From: Proteobacteria bacterium UBA1673
GTDB taxonomy: Bacteria > Pseudomonadota > Gammaproteobacteria > Comchoanobacterales > Comchoanobacteraceae
Length of the DNA: 24,944 bases
Assembly: GCA_002320385.1 (NCBI GenBank)
Contig: DCKN01000044.1
Location: forward strand, 1 to 24,944
Direction of reading: 5' to 3'
Below are positions 16,184-23,805 of the stretch, piece by piece (within the stretch, counting starts at the first letter, position 1; the number at the start of each line of letters is the position of its first letter). The translations under genes were made by a program, and so were the position numbers. The notes below the pieces were generated by a model. It searched no databases, was not told the DNA's origin, and saw only the letters and a program-made list of their open reading frames with translations.

Positions 16184-16723
16184 ATGGGTATCAGTAACAC
16201 AATTAGTACACGGCACGAGCATTTAATTACAACCTTCAAAATTTGCTTAGCAATGGGGTTGTTGAGTACGTCGGGGATGATCCGTTATGACATTACTGGT
16301 GTGCCATTTACGATGCAAACCATGGCGGTAATGCTGATTGCACTCTATGACACCAAAAAAACTGCATTAACATCTGTCATCGCTTATTCTGGACTCTGCG
16401 CCGTATGGTCTCTGACAACAGCACCGTTTTACACGCTTAGTCTCACTTTTGGGTACATCTTAGGATTTATACCGGCTACGGCATGGATCCACTATGCCAT
16501 GAAGAATGGCCATAACGATTCAATAGTTGGGCGACTACGCACACTCATGACTGCTCAGGGCATAATTTGGCTCGTTGGATATTGTTGGTTAGCCAAGTTT
16601 ACAGGGTATTTAGCAGCATTTCATATCGGTATCTTACCATTTATTCTCACAGATGCCTTGAAAGTAGTCATGGTACTACTATGTTCGGGCTTCGTCAGCA
16701 CATCTCAAGTCAAATTGAGTTAG
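16184..16723 (+). CDS. bioY: BioY, biotin ECF transporter substrate-binding subunit
   Basis: This 179-residue membrane protein is the biotin-binding S component of an energy-coupling-factor transporter. Family marks are VPFTMQTMAVMLIA (residues 40-53), FGYILGFIPAT and GILPFILTDALKVVMV towards the end, with about six hydrophobic helices. GAGGATAGG lies just before the ATG. The energy-coupling genes (bioM/bioN or ecfA/ecfT) are not next to it, so it either uses a shared module elsewhere or works alone, as some BioY proteins do. Biotin uptake suggests the organism scavenges biotin, possibly because it cannot make it; the window does not show whether bio genes exist. It runs into the ferredoxin gene 3 bases after its stop codon. 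BioY is less common in gammaproteobacteria, so acquisition by transfer is possible. Confidence 0.93.
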   Translation: MGISNTISTRHEHLITTFKICLAMGLLSTSGMIRYDITGVPFTMQTMAVMLIALYDTKKTALTSVIAYSGLCAVWSLTTAPFYTLSLTFGYILGFIPATAWIHYAMKNGHNDSIVGRLRTLMTAQGIIWLVGYCWLAKFTGYLAAFHIGILPFILTDALKVVMVLLCSGFVSTSQVKLS

Positions 16724-16726
16724 TCA

Positions 16727-16984
16727 ATGGCATTGATGATCACCGATGAGTGTATAAATTGCGATGTATGCGAGCCTGTGTGTCCAAATAATGCAATTTT
16801 TGAGGGCGAACTCATCTATCATATTGATCCCAATCGCTGCACCGAATGTGTCGGCCATTTTGATACGCCGCAATGCCAAGAGCTGTGCCCTGTCGAGTGT
16901 ATACCGCTGGATCCAAATCACCGAGAATCAAAGCAAACACTGTTAAATAAGTATCGCAAGCTCACTGAAAAGTTGATGACATAA
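16727..16984 (+). CDS. YfhL-type 2[4Fe-4S] ferredoxin
   Basis: This 85-residue ferredoxin carries two [4Fe-4S] clusters. The first motif is CINCDVCEPVCP (from residue 9) and the second is CTECVGHFDTPQCQELCP, with the long insertion typical of the YfhL/Allochromatium-type ferredoxins; the MALMITDECINCDVCEP start is nearly identical to E. coli YfhL. It has a 20-residue helical tail after the clusters, as in the family. The ATG is 3 bases after the bioY stop codon with no ribosome binding site of its own, so it is probably translated by coupling to bioY. In many gammaproteobacteria this gene sits next to coaD and mutM; here mutM is 7 kb away. Its electron partner is not visible. Confidence 0.95.
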   Translation: MALMITDECINCDVCEPVCPNNAIFEGELIYHIDPNRCTECVGHFDTPQCQELCPVECIPLDPNHRESKQTLLNKYRKLTEKLMT

Positions 16985-17269
16985 TACTTTGATGCACTTC
17001 ACTTCTTCACAAGTCGCAGAGTCTGCTCTATCAGATGGAGACTCGGCAGCCTAACGCACTAGGATGGACAGGTTGACCATCAAAAATGGTCCCCAATAGC
17101 ATTCCTAACAGGACCTGATGGGTAGGGATCTAGAAAGGTTAATTTAAACTTTTTTGATCTCGCCTGTGCATCGCAATCCGGGAGTGCTCAGCAATTCGCG
17201 GTCAGTGTTACGAACAATCCTCACACATGCGCGATGAGTTTAACAAACCATGCGAGTGGGCGTGATCAT

Positions 17270-17596
17270 CTAAAATAAAATCTTCAAATAGCGATGTATA
17301 AAGTGATTGACCATGGTTGGGTTTGAGTACTTTGATTGAGCATATAATCGAACAATCTGGATAACACAACGCGAATACTCTGAGCAGTAGCTTGTAGCGC
17401 CGGGTTTCTCAGATGAGTTGCGCACGCAAGAAGTTTGATATTGAGAGGCGAGCCGCCGGTATAGATGCGTTAACCGATTTATCCTCTTTGAGGAAGCATC
17501 ACATCGTGCGTAAATAGTTTTTAGATCTCGTAAAACTTGACTAATCGCAGTAATCTGAGGGTTTTCACGGGGTGTAGATTGAGAGTATGTCTGCAT
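17270..17596 (-). CDS. Doubtful small hypothetical protein
   Basis: An open frame of 108 codons starts at the ATG at 17596 (or 112 from a TTG at 17608). The predicted protein is basic, rich in Arg, Ser and Tyr, with four cysteines and no recognisable domain, signal peptide or membrane segment. No ribosome binding site is visible; TATAAC on the minus strand near 17625 could be a -10 box. The opposite strand is full of stop codons here. It could be a real small gene or a chance frame in an otherwise non-coding gap; chance is about as likely. Confidence 0.3.
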   Translation of the reverse strand: MQTYSQSTPRENPQITAISQVLRDLKTIYARCDASSKRINRLTHLYRRLASQYQTSCVRNSSEKPGATSYCSEYSRCVIQIVRLYAQSKYSNPTMVNHFIHRYLKILF

Positions 17597-17790
17597 TGTT
17601 CGAGCCAATTAATAAAATGTTTTGTAGTTATAGTACGTGTTACAAAGAAGTCTAAAAAAAAATAGAAAATGTTGAAATAATCATGAATTAGACCAAGTTT
17701 TAGGTGTTTTTAGACGATATTGATACTTTTTTACCTTCCGTGAATATTAATTATGAAAAAAAAGAGGACCTAGTCTATATGGGTGTTGTA

Positions 17791-17795
17791 AGGAG
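17791..17795 (+). promoter_or_regulatory. Strong ribosome binding site of first U-box gene
   Basis: AGGAG lies 6 bases before the ATG at 17802. It fixes the start of the first U-box gene and argues against the overlapping open frame that begins with GTG at 17704. Confidence 0.7.
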
Positions 17796-17801
17796 AACGT
17801 T

Positions 17802-18836
17802 ATGCCACACGATAAGTATACTCAGTCCCCTAGGGAAAGAAAAAACTACGCAAAAGCGAAAAATAAATCGCATAGTAAGAAAATACGAAGTGACAATGAA
17901 GAAATCGATTACTCAACGTTGGACCCAAATCAATTAACCCCAGATCAGGCGTTGAGCGTCATTAATACATGGCACGAGCTTGAACTGAGTGCCATGGCTT
18001 CAGGACAAGATTTTACCATAGGCCTCAGAACAGTACCTACAACGATTCATAAGTGTTTATCAAGCTATCATCAAACGCTATGTCAGATTATGGCAGCAAC
18101 ATGCGAAAATGATATTGAAAATATTCTCCAGAAAAAACACAAAATCATACAGGGTATATTCAGACTTCAAAGAGATATGCTCATTCGTGCAACAAGACTG
18201 GCACTTGCAGGCGTGAATGAGAGTAAAGATGTATTTAAAAATACGATACCTGACGAGCCCAAAAAGTTTAAAGATCTGACGATGAGATATCATAATGAAG
18301 CGCAATCGATTAATAAATTAAGAGCAACTCAGATGAGAAGTTATAGCCAAAGAAAAAGTACTATCGATCAAATTATGCTCAATAAAATGTGGGCTTATTT
18401 CAAGAATCCTCCCATGGTCAAAGTGGATGGTAAGATAACAGTACAGATCGGGTTTGATGAGATACCCAACGATGGGGAATATGAGCAAAAGCACCAAGCT
18501 TTACTTCAAAAAATAATTGAGGACTCAGGGCAAGACTCATTATGTTGTCCAATTACCCGCCAGCCATTTAAGCATCCTGTTTCAGCAATGGACGGGAAAA
18601 CATACGAACAAAGTGCGATTGAAGAGTGGATGAGTAAGAATCTGATCTTCGATCTTGACGCGTGCAAGCTCATCAATCCAACTAGTCCCTTGACAAGAGA
18701 GCCTATAGACCCATTGTTGATACATTGTGACGCTGTACAGGATCAAATCAACGCGCTCATTGCGGATAGGAATAGCGTATACCAACAGCATCAGAATGAT
18801 AATGATCGTCACAATGACCTGAAAAAAGACTCATAA
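17802..18836 (+). CDS. U-box protein 1, soluble helical N-terminus
   Basis: This 344-residue protein carries one U-box at residues 246-326: LCCPITRQPFKHPVSAMDGKTYEQSAIEEWM, then TSPLTREPI and a closing helix AVQDQINALIADRN. U-boxes are zinc-free RING-like folds that bind an E2 and act as ubiquitin ligases; bacterial examples such as Legionella LubX and GobX are effectors delivered into host cells. Both E2-contact features are present, the CPI of loop 1 and the SPLT of loop 2, so activity is plausible. The first 30 residues are very basic (RERKNYAKAKNKSHSKKIR); residues 40-200 are helical without membrane segments and would choose the substrate or site. The start is fixed by AGGAG upstream. 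It is the first of four U-box genes on this strand. A host-directed role is inference. Confidence 0.88.
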   Translation: MPHDKYTQSPRERKNYAKAKNKSHSKKIRSDNEEIDYSTLDPNQLTPDQALSVINTWHELELSAMASGQDFTIGLRTVPTTIHKCLSSYHQTLCQIMAATCENDIENILQKKHKIIQGIFRLQRDMLIRATRLALAGVNESKDVFKNTIPDEPKKFKDLTMRYHNEAQSINKLRATQMRSYSQRKSTIDQIMLNKMWAYFKNPPMVKVDGKITVQIGFDEIPNDGEYEQKHQALLQKIIEDSGQDSLCCPITRQPFKHPVSAMDGKTYEQSAIEEWMSKNLIFDLDACKLINPTSPLTREPIDPLLIHCDAVQDQINALIADRNSVYQQHQNDNDRHNDLKKDS

Positions 18837-18919
18837 AATTCTAAAAGTGCTCAGATTATAAAAAGTAACAGAGAGGCTGCAAGTGCCTGAATATAAGATT
18901 TATCTAAGTTACTAAAAGC

Positions 18920-18948
18920 TTGCTGTTCATCGAGATTTAAGCTACAAT
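18920..18948 (+). promoter_or_regulatory. Predicted promoter of the triple U-box gene
   Basis: TTGCTG (18920-18925), 17 bases and TACAAT (18943-18948) match the sigma70 consensus well. The start would be near 18955, about 22 bases before the ATG, so this gene is probably transcribed on its own. Confidence 0.5.
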
Positions 18949-18976
18949 TACAACAAGTAGTATAAATAGGATTGGC

Positions 18977-20620
18977 ATGCCAAAAGATATCCAGCAATTA
19001 AAATTTGCAGACCCCGATCTTGAAAATATGCATCAAGACGCGCTTCAGTCACTAATTGACAGCCTAGACGGTATAGTTAATGAGAACGAGGTAGTCATCC
19101 ATAGAGAGCGGTATCTTTGCCCAATCAATAATAAGCCATTCAAATACCCTGTTATCGCTAGTGACGGTAGAACTTATGACAAAGAATCGATTGATAACGC
19201 AAGAAGCACATACAGAAGTATTGTCAGCGTGGAAACAGGCGAGCTTCTAGACTTAAATCAAGAAATGCGACAAGATAGAGATATTGCTCAAGAGATCAAC
19301 CAGTTCATCGCATCTTTTAATAACACATATTATGGCCGAGATAATGAAGAGACTGGAATAGCAAGCAGAATTAAAAGACAGATGCTGCGATTGTTGGCGA
19401 ATTGTAGAAGAACTTGTCAACAAGTACTAGGTGGTCTCATTACAGCAATCAATTTTGTGAAATTGATATTTCGCTTTACGATAGCGCTTCCGTTGTATAT
19501 GGTCGTGACGTTGATTACACAGGCCATACGGTCATTGTTCACACTCTTGCGAAGTATGGTAAGTAGGCCGAGGAATGTGACTGAGGAGCCTCACGTCGCG
19601 CCCAGTATTAGTAGCAATGAGCAACTTCAGCGAGAGGATTTTATATGTCCTATCCACAACACAGTTTTCACAGATCCTGTCCGAGCGAGTGATGGCGTGG
19701 TCTATAATAAAGATGCGATCGCGACATGGTATCATAGACAACGTGAGAGAGGGGAGCCCCTAAGTCCCATTACTAGAGCACCATTGTCAAATAGATTTGT
19801 CTACGAGACGCAGATAGCCAACCGAATCAATCAGCTGATTAACGAGCACAATAAGAATTACAATGCAGGCGAATTCGCGCTTCCAACCGACGATTCATCA
19901 CCAATATATAGAGGATTGACTTTTGAAGGTATTAGGTGTTGCCAGAAGAATACTCAACGCCAGGGAAATGAGTCTCATCAGGATGTATTAGAGAGGTTGG
20001 TCACCGAACATATTGCAAAGGGGATAAAAGAGAGAGGTAAAAGACAATCCCGAACCTCACAATCCGATACCGTAGCTTTGCAATCCAGTAGCATATGGAG
20101 TCAACTTGAGCGCGACCGTCAAAATGTCACCTCAAAAGTGCAACGGTTTTTATCTAGCTGTTCTCGGGCTGCAAGTCAAGAAATCGCTCGTGTAAGGAAT
20201 GCCTTCTGGTTAAAATGGTCAGGGACAGATCTTATTTACTATGGTAGACATATTCAACAGATTGATATAGATGGCATAGACCCTTCCTCGCCGGATCATG
20301 ATGATGCGCTGAGAAAAATCGTCTTAGACAATATTGAAAATTCCGATAGGACGGTCGAAGACTTCACTTGCCCAATAAGCTCGTGCATATTTACAACACC
20401 TGTTAGAGCGAGCGATAACCGTGTCTATGAGTTAAGTTCGATTCTTCAGTGGCGCGAATCTCAGACACAAGGCAGGGTAATAAGCCGTTATTTCACCAGC
20501 CCAATAACACGAGAAACACTGCTTCATAGCCTTACCTATGATGAAACATTAGCAACAGAAATCAACGAAATGATTGACCGTCATAATCGTGGCCCGAACC
20601 CGGGGTTTGCTGCTACATAG
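18977..20620 (+). CDS. U-box protein 2, three U-boxes and a membrane region
   Basis: This 547-residue protein contains three U-box modules. Box 1 (about 44-114): YLCPINNKPFKYPVIASDGR, but no SPxT motif. Box 2 (220-292): FICPIHNTVFTDPVRASDG with LSPITRAPL. Box 3 (460-536): FTCPISSCIFTTPVRASDN with TSPITRETL. Each ends in a similar helix (IAQEINQFIASFN, IANRINQLINEHN, LATEINEMIDRHN). Boxes 2 and 3 are most alike and may come from a duplication. A hydrophobic stretch at about 149-191 could form one or two membrane helices or a membrane hairpin, placing box 1 apart from boxes 2 and 3 along the chain. The linker at 300-420 is basic. The start ATG has AGGA 5 bases upstream. In Legionella LubX one of two U-boxes binds substrate rather than E2; box 1 here may do likewise, which is inference. 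Confidence 0.88.
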   Translation: MPKDIQQLKFADPDLENMHQDALQSLIDSLDGIVNENEVVIHRERYLCPINNKPFKYPVIASDGRTYDKESIDNARSTYRSIVSVETGELLDLNQEMRQDRDIAQEINQFIASFNNTYYGRDNEETGIASRIKRQMLRLLANCRRTCQQVLGGLITAINFVKLIFRFTIALPLYMVVTLITQAIRSLFTLLRSMVSRPRNVTEEPHVAPSISSNEQLQREDFICPIHNTVFTDPVRASDGVVYNKDAIATWYHRQRERGEPLSPITRAPLSNRFVYETQIANRINQLINEHNKNYNAGEFALPTDDSSPIYRGLTFEGIRCCQKNTQRQGNESHQDVLERLVTEHIAKGIKERGKRQSRTSQSDTVALQSSSIWSQLERDRQNVTSKVQRFLSSCSRAASQEIARVRNAFWLKWSGTDLIYYGRHIQQIDIDGIDPSSPDHDDALRKIVLDNIENSDRTVEDFTCPISSCIFTTPVRASDNRVYELSSILQWRESQTQGRVISRYFTSPITRETLLHSLTYDETLATEINEMIDRHNRGPNPGFAAT

Positions 20621-20758
20621 CATCGTGCTATATGAAAGATATGTTGTGAGTAGTAAAGTTTGTTTACACAATCCAAATCAAGCCGCTAGGGCATTGCATT
20701 CGCAACACAATAAAAATCACTGAGCTGATATGCAGTAGAGTAGGACTGTGTTGTGATT

Positions 20759-20786
20759 TTGAGTCTCGTGCGTTACAATCTATAAA
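20759..20786 (+). promoter_or_regulatory. Predicted promoter of the third U-box gene
   Basis: TTGAGT (20759-20764), 16 bases and TATAAA (20781-20786) is one match; TTGTGA (20751-20756), 18 bases and TACAAT (20775-20780) overlaps it. Either would start transcription only 10-20 bases before the GTG at 20805. Confidence 0.45.
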
Positions 20787-20804
20787 AGTATAAATGTCGC
20801 AATC

Positions 20805-21866
20805 GTGCTATCAAACAATTTACCTGACAACAGACCGAATGCTGGGAATACGAGCAGCAAGCAGCAGTCATCGGCAATCGCGCAAACGCAGTCCAGAGCG
20901 AATGAGCGCAATCAATTTTTAGGTGCAAGAACAAGCCAGGCTGAAATAGAAAACGCAATTATAAATGGGGATACGCGCCAATATAATCGAAATGATCCCA
21001 CAATTCGTTCAGATCGATCTAGGGATAGCATAGCGAATCCCAATCTATCAATGGAAGATTTTCGTGATCATATACAACGGCTTAGTCAACAGTTAGGCAG
21101 ACATGAAAGCCTACGAAGCCATAATCAGCGTCAAGCCATCGATCAAATTACAACCACGATACAAAGAACATCCTTCTGGCAGGCTTCGTCAGAAAATGAT
21201 TTTGAATCAGATATTGGAACAACACAGAGTTATACAGCTCAAGAGCGTACTGGTAACGTAGCGCAGACAACCAATCATATATTATCACTCCGTAATCGAC
21301 TATTTTCTCCGACACCCCATATTCCAGATAGTGTTAGGTCTCATCTGAGTCCTCGAAGTAGCTCAGAGGCGATCTTTGAAGTGAATAATGTTTTTCGAAG
21401 TATTGATGATGGAATAAGACTGCCAGGTCAAAAGAAGCCGATCGAAATCAGTGGTTTATCAGTCCAGAGAGAGTCATTAATCATTGATTTACACAATAAT
21501 ATAGACGATGCGCAAGAACGATTTTTAGAGTTTGTAATCATGCAGGCCTCTGGAGAAGCCGCAATAAATCGTCTAACTTGCCCGATCACATACGGTATTT
21601 ATCAAGAACCAATAGAAGCAAGTGACGGGCATATCTATGAAAAAACGCACCTACTAAGGTATATCGAACGAGAAGAAGTATTGTATCCGAACAAGAAGTT
21701 GATCAGTCCATTTCGTATTCCTATGACAAGAAAATTAGTGAATCGTCCAGATATTTCGAGAGAAATCAATGAGTTCATTTGCGCAATCAATGACGGACGT
21801 TACAACGATTTTTTGTATGACTTTCACCAACGCGACCAGTCTGAATATCAATCGCTGTGTTTTTAA
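20805..21866 (+). CDS. U-box protein 3, disordered N-terminus
   Basis: This 353-residue protein has a C-terminal U-box at 256-332: LTCPITYGIYQEPIEASDGHIYEKTHLLRYIE, then LISPFRIPMTRKLV and the closing helix ISREINEFICAIN. Compared with its neighbours the SPxT loop carries a short insertion (SPFRIPMTR). The first 200 residues are rich in Ser, Gln, Asn, Arg and Thr and look mostly disordered, which is common in effector proteins. No membrane segment or signal peptide is seen. The start is odd: the only in-frame start near the N-terminus is GTG at 20805 without a ribosome binding site, while an ATG at 20794 lies in another frame that closes after 42 codons. Either initiation is weak or a frameshift separates an original ATG from the body. 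Confidence 0.82.
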   Translation: MLSNNLPDNRPNAGNTSSKQQSSAIAQTQSRANERNQFLGARTSQAEIENAIINGDTRQYNRNDPTIRSDRSRDSIANPNLSMEDFRDHIQRLSQQLGRHESLRSHNQRQAIDQITTTIQRTSFWQASSENDFESDIGTTQSYTAQERTGNVAQTTNHILSLRNRLFSPTPHIPDSVRSHLSPRSSSEAIFEVNNVFRSIDDGIRLPGQKKPIEISGLSVQRESLIIDLHNNIDDAQERFLEFVIMQASGEAAINRLTCPITYGIYQEPIEASDGHIYEKTHLLRYIEREEVLYPNKKLISPFRIPMTRKLVNRPDISREINEFICAINDGRYNDFLYDFHQRDQSEYQSLCF

Positions 21867-21922
21867 TCGTGAGGTGTATCATTGACGATATATTTCATGT
21901 GAAGTTTTGATCTTATCGCTAA

Positions 21923-21946
21923 CACCATCAGGGCATGCTCATGGTG
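21923..21946 (+). repeat. Hairpin in the gap between U-box genes 3 and 4
   Basis: CACCAT (21923-21928) and ATGGTG (21941-21946) are perfectly complementary around a 12-base loop containing GCATGC. No T-run follows, so it is a weak terminator candidate at best. The 200-base gap 21867-22066 otherwise shows nothing certain. Confidence 0.35.
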
Positions 21947-22066
21947 GGCAATGTAGTCCTAAGGAAAGACAGCATCAATCAGGTTTTGATTATCGATACA
22001 GGTAACGCTGGTAACAATGAGACAAATTTGTTATCTTAATCAATCAAAATAAGACAATAGGTACCA

Positions 22067-22978
22067 ATGCCTCAAAACAATCATGCTACCAGCAGTCAGG
22101 TTAATCCAAATGTTGTGGAGACCAACGAGACCAACAACGCAACCACTACAACAAGATCGATCATCGAACAATTGGGGCCATCGGCAATATCGCACGAAGA
22201 ATATACCTTTTTTAATAGTATACAACCAGAGGCGGGTCAAGAGATCAACAATAACGAATCTGAAATACTGAGGCTACTCCGCATATCAAGACATCTTAGA
22301 CACAGAAGGGCGCGTCTAATTGCATTTTTTATTGGCCCTTTCGAAGCAATAGCCAATATCGCTGCTTCCATTAATCAACAGGGAGAGATCATGGTCGCAT
22401 ACGCAAATCATGATCCTTCAATACCGGAGTTCAAGGTCAAAAATGCCGAGGAGGTCGAGCAAAGAGTCAATTTACAAGGGAGTAACCCTGAAAAGTCTCT
22501 ATCAAATACGCTAAGCTCAGATCTTGAAAAAGATCTTTTACTGGAAAAACTAATCAAAGATCGAATTAAAGTTGAAGGCACTGCAACTAGTTCTAGCCAA
22601 GAAATAGATATATTTGATTATAAATGTCCTTTGACACAGTGCATATTTAATCAACCAGTGGTTGCGAGTGATGGCAGACGATATGAGCTTGCGGCACTTA
22701 AAGAACATTTTAAAACCAACGCGGTATTCAAACCTAGAGACGGCGAATGGGTTGTGCTCAGTCCCATAAATCGATCCAAGCTGCAATGGGAAGTGCGCTT
22801 TGATAAAGAGATGCATCACTGGATTAATGAGACCATCATAAAAGAGAATCAACGTTTCCAAAATCATGACCATGGACTCTTTACTCGTCCCAAGTCACGT
22901 AAGCGCCAGAGAGAGATCGAAGATAGTGCTGACAGGAATGTTTCAGGGGCAGAAAAGAGGAAAAGGGCCAATCCTTAA
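22067..22978 (+). CDS. U-box protein 4 with nuclear-localisation-like tail
   Basis: This 303-residue protein has its U-box at 184-263: YKCPLTQCIFNQPVVASDGRRYELAA, then LSPINRSKL and the closing helix KEMHHWINETIIKEN. Loop 1 has CPL rather than CPI, a conservative change at the main E2-contact position. Upstream are an Asn/Thr-rich start (about 1-30), a basic helix RISRHLRHRRAR (72-83) followed by a moderately hydrophobic stretch (84-102), and a charged helical linker. The last 30 residues are strongly basic: RPKSRKRQR (274-282) and EKRKR (296-300), which resemble eukaryotic nuclear localisation signals. A target in the host nucleus is therefore possible, as inference. AGG lies 5 bases before the ATG. 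It is convergent with the FUSC-type gene. Confidence 0.85.
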   Translation: MPQNNHATSSQVNPNVVETNETNNATTTTRSIIEQLGPSAISHEEYTFFNSIQPEAGQEINNNESEILRLLRISRHLRHRRARLIAFFIGPFEAIANIAASINQQGEIMVAYANHDPSIPEFKVKNAEEVEQRVNLQGSNPEKSLSNTLSSDLEKDLLLEKLIKDRIKVEGTATSSSQEIDIFDYKCPLTQCIFNQPVVASDGRRYELAALKEHFKTNAVFKPRDGEWVVLSPINRSKLQWEVRFDKEMHHWINETIIKENQRFQNHDHGLFTRPKSRKRQREIEDSADRNVSGAEKRKRANP

Positions 22979-23038
22979 TGTGTCTTTACAATCTAAAAGG
23001 AATGAGAGTAACCGGTCTAACCAATCGACAAGAGTTAC

Positions 23039-23605
23039 CTATTTTTTATGGTCAAAAGATTCGCTAGCTTCGACTAAATCATCCAAGGTACGATGAATAT
23101 TAATCGTAGAAAACCGTACCACTAAAGTTACCAAAATCCCCACAACCGATTCAATCAGTCGACTAATGCTTGTACCAATGATAAGCTGATCCGAGTCAAT
23201 GATGCCAACAATATAAACCACAGTCATCGTCAAAAGCGCTAAGCGTAGATATTGCTCACGGTCAAAATAGCAACATCCGACAACTAAAAGAAAAATACCC
23301 AGCCAATACGCTGCAGTATTAATCCCAAAGATATAAAAACATGCAGCACCCATCACAGATCCAAGCCCTGAGCCAATCATTCGAGCGAATCCAAATTCCA
23401 ACGACCTTGCCCAGGTCGATTGCATCACCAAAATAGTTGAAATCATACACCATAAAGCGCTGATTGCGGCAGTTTTAGGTTGATAAAGCTGGCCTAGGTA
23501 CAAGCCTGCTTGGTAAGATAAGCTACAAGCCACAGACATCTCAATGGCTAGTAGAAGTGACATGCGGTGAATAATCTTAATTAAACCAAACAAAAGCCAA
23601 CTCAT
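23039..23605 (-). CDS. FUSC / aromatic acid exporter-type membrane protein
   Basis: This 188-residue protein is predicted to span the membrane about five or six times. Its pattern fits the N-terminal membrane domain of the FUSC/ArAE_1 (DUF939) family: PKTAAISALWCMISTILVMQSTW, ARMIGSGLGSVMGAACFYIFG (the R-x-x-G-x-x-x-G helix typical of the family) and the closing SRLIESVVGILVTLVVRF. Related proteins export aromatic acids or contribute to membrane-stress resistance. The usual C-terminal cytosolic domain of longer members is absent, and the protein ends with a short acidic tail, so it is a short form. It starts at the ATG at 23605 behind a good promoter and is convergent with U-box gene 4 after about 60 bases. 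The exact subfamily and substrate are unknown. Confidence 0.75.
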   Translation of the reverse strand: MSWLLFGLIKIIHRMSLLLAIEMSVACSLSYQAGLYLGQLYQPKTAAISALWCMISTILVMQSTWARSLEFGFARMIGSGLGSVMGAACFYIFGINTAAYWLGIFLLVVGCCYFDREQYLRLALLTMTVVYIVGIIDSDQLIIGTSISRLIESVVGILVTLVVRFSTINIHRTLDDLVEASESFDHKK

Positions 23606-23620
23606 TTACACAACTTCATC

Positions 23621-23649
23621 AATATACAGAAAATAGGGTGTAAGCGCAA
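23621..23649 (-). promoter_or_regulatory. Predicted promoter of the FUSC-type gene
   Basis: On the minus strand TTGCGC (23649-23644), 17 bases and TATATT (23626-23621) form a good match. The start would be near 23614, only about 8 bases before the ATG, so the transcript has almost no leader. Confidence 0.45.
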
Positions 23650-23748
23650 AAATAAACAGCATAAAATGAAGCCAAAACACTGGACTTCATGAGCCTCATT
23701 ATGTGAGGGGCAGCTGAGATAAAAAGAAAAACTTTTTTATAGTACGAC

Positions 23749-23777
23749 TTGACATAAGTTATAATATAACATAATAT
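23749..23777 (+). promoter_or_regulatory. Near-consensus promoter of the small orphan gene
   Basis: TTGACA (23749-23754), exactly 17 bases and TAATAT (23772-23777) form the best sigma70 match noticed in the window. The start would be near 23784, about 22 bases before the ATG at 23806. Confidence 0.65.
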
Positions 23778-23805
23778 TTAGGTTCACTCAATTATAAAAA
23801 TAAAT

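Larger units (their letters stand above)
16985..17801. other. Largely non-coding gap with possible structured RNA
   Basis: This is the longest stretch without a convincing gene. In 17010-17155 there are several hairpins: GAGTCT (17019-17024) pairs with AGACTC (17039-17044), GACCAT (17075-17080) with ATGGTC (17086-17091), and a run of six T at 17150-17155 follows an imperfect AT-rich stem. This could be a small RNA read on the plus strand, but I recognise no known RNA in it, neither 6S, tmRNA, RNase P nor SRP RNA. A doubtful minus-strand ORF occupies 17270-17596. From 17609 to 17801 the DNA is AT-rich and should hold the promoter of the first U-box gene; TTGATA (17720-17725) with TATTAA 19 bases later is the best candidate. 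Confidence 0.4.

Noticed and set aside
17704..17937. 77-codon open frame overlapping U-box gene 1
   Set aside because: It starts at GTG without a ribosome binding site, overlaps the well-supported U-box gene in another frame, and has no recognisable protein pattern.
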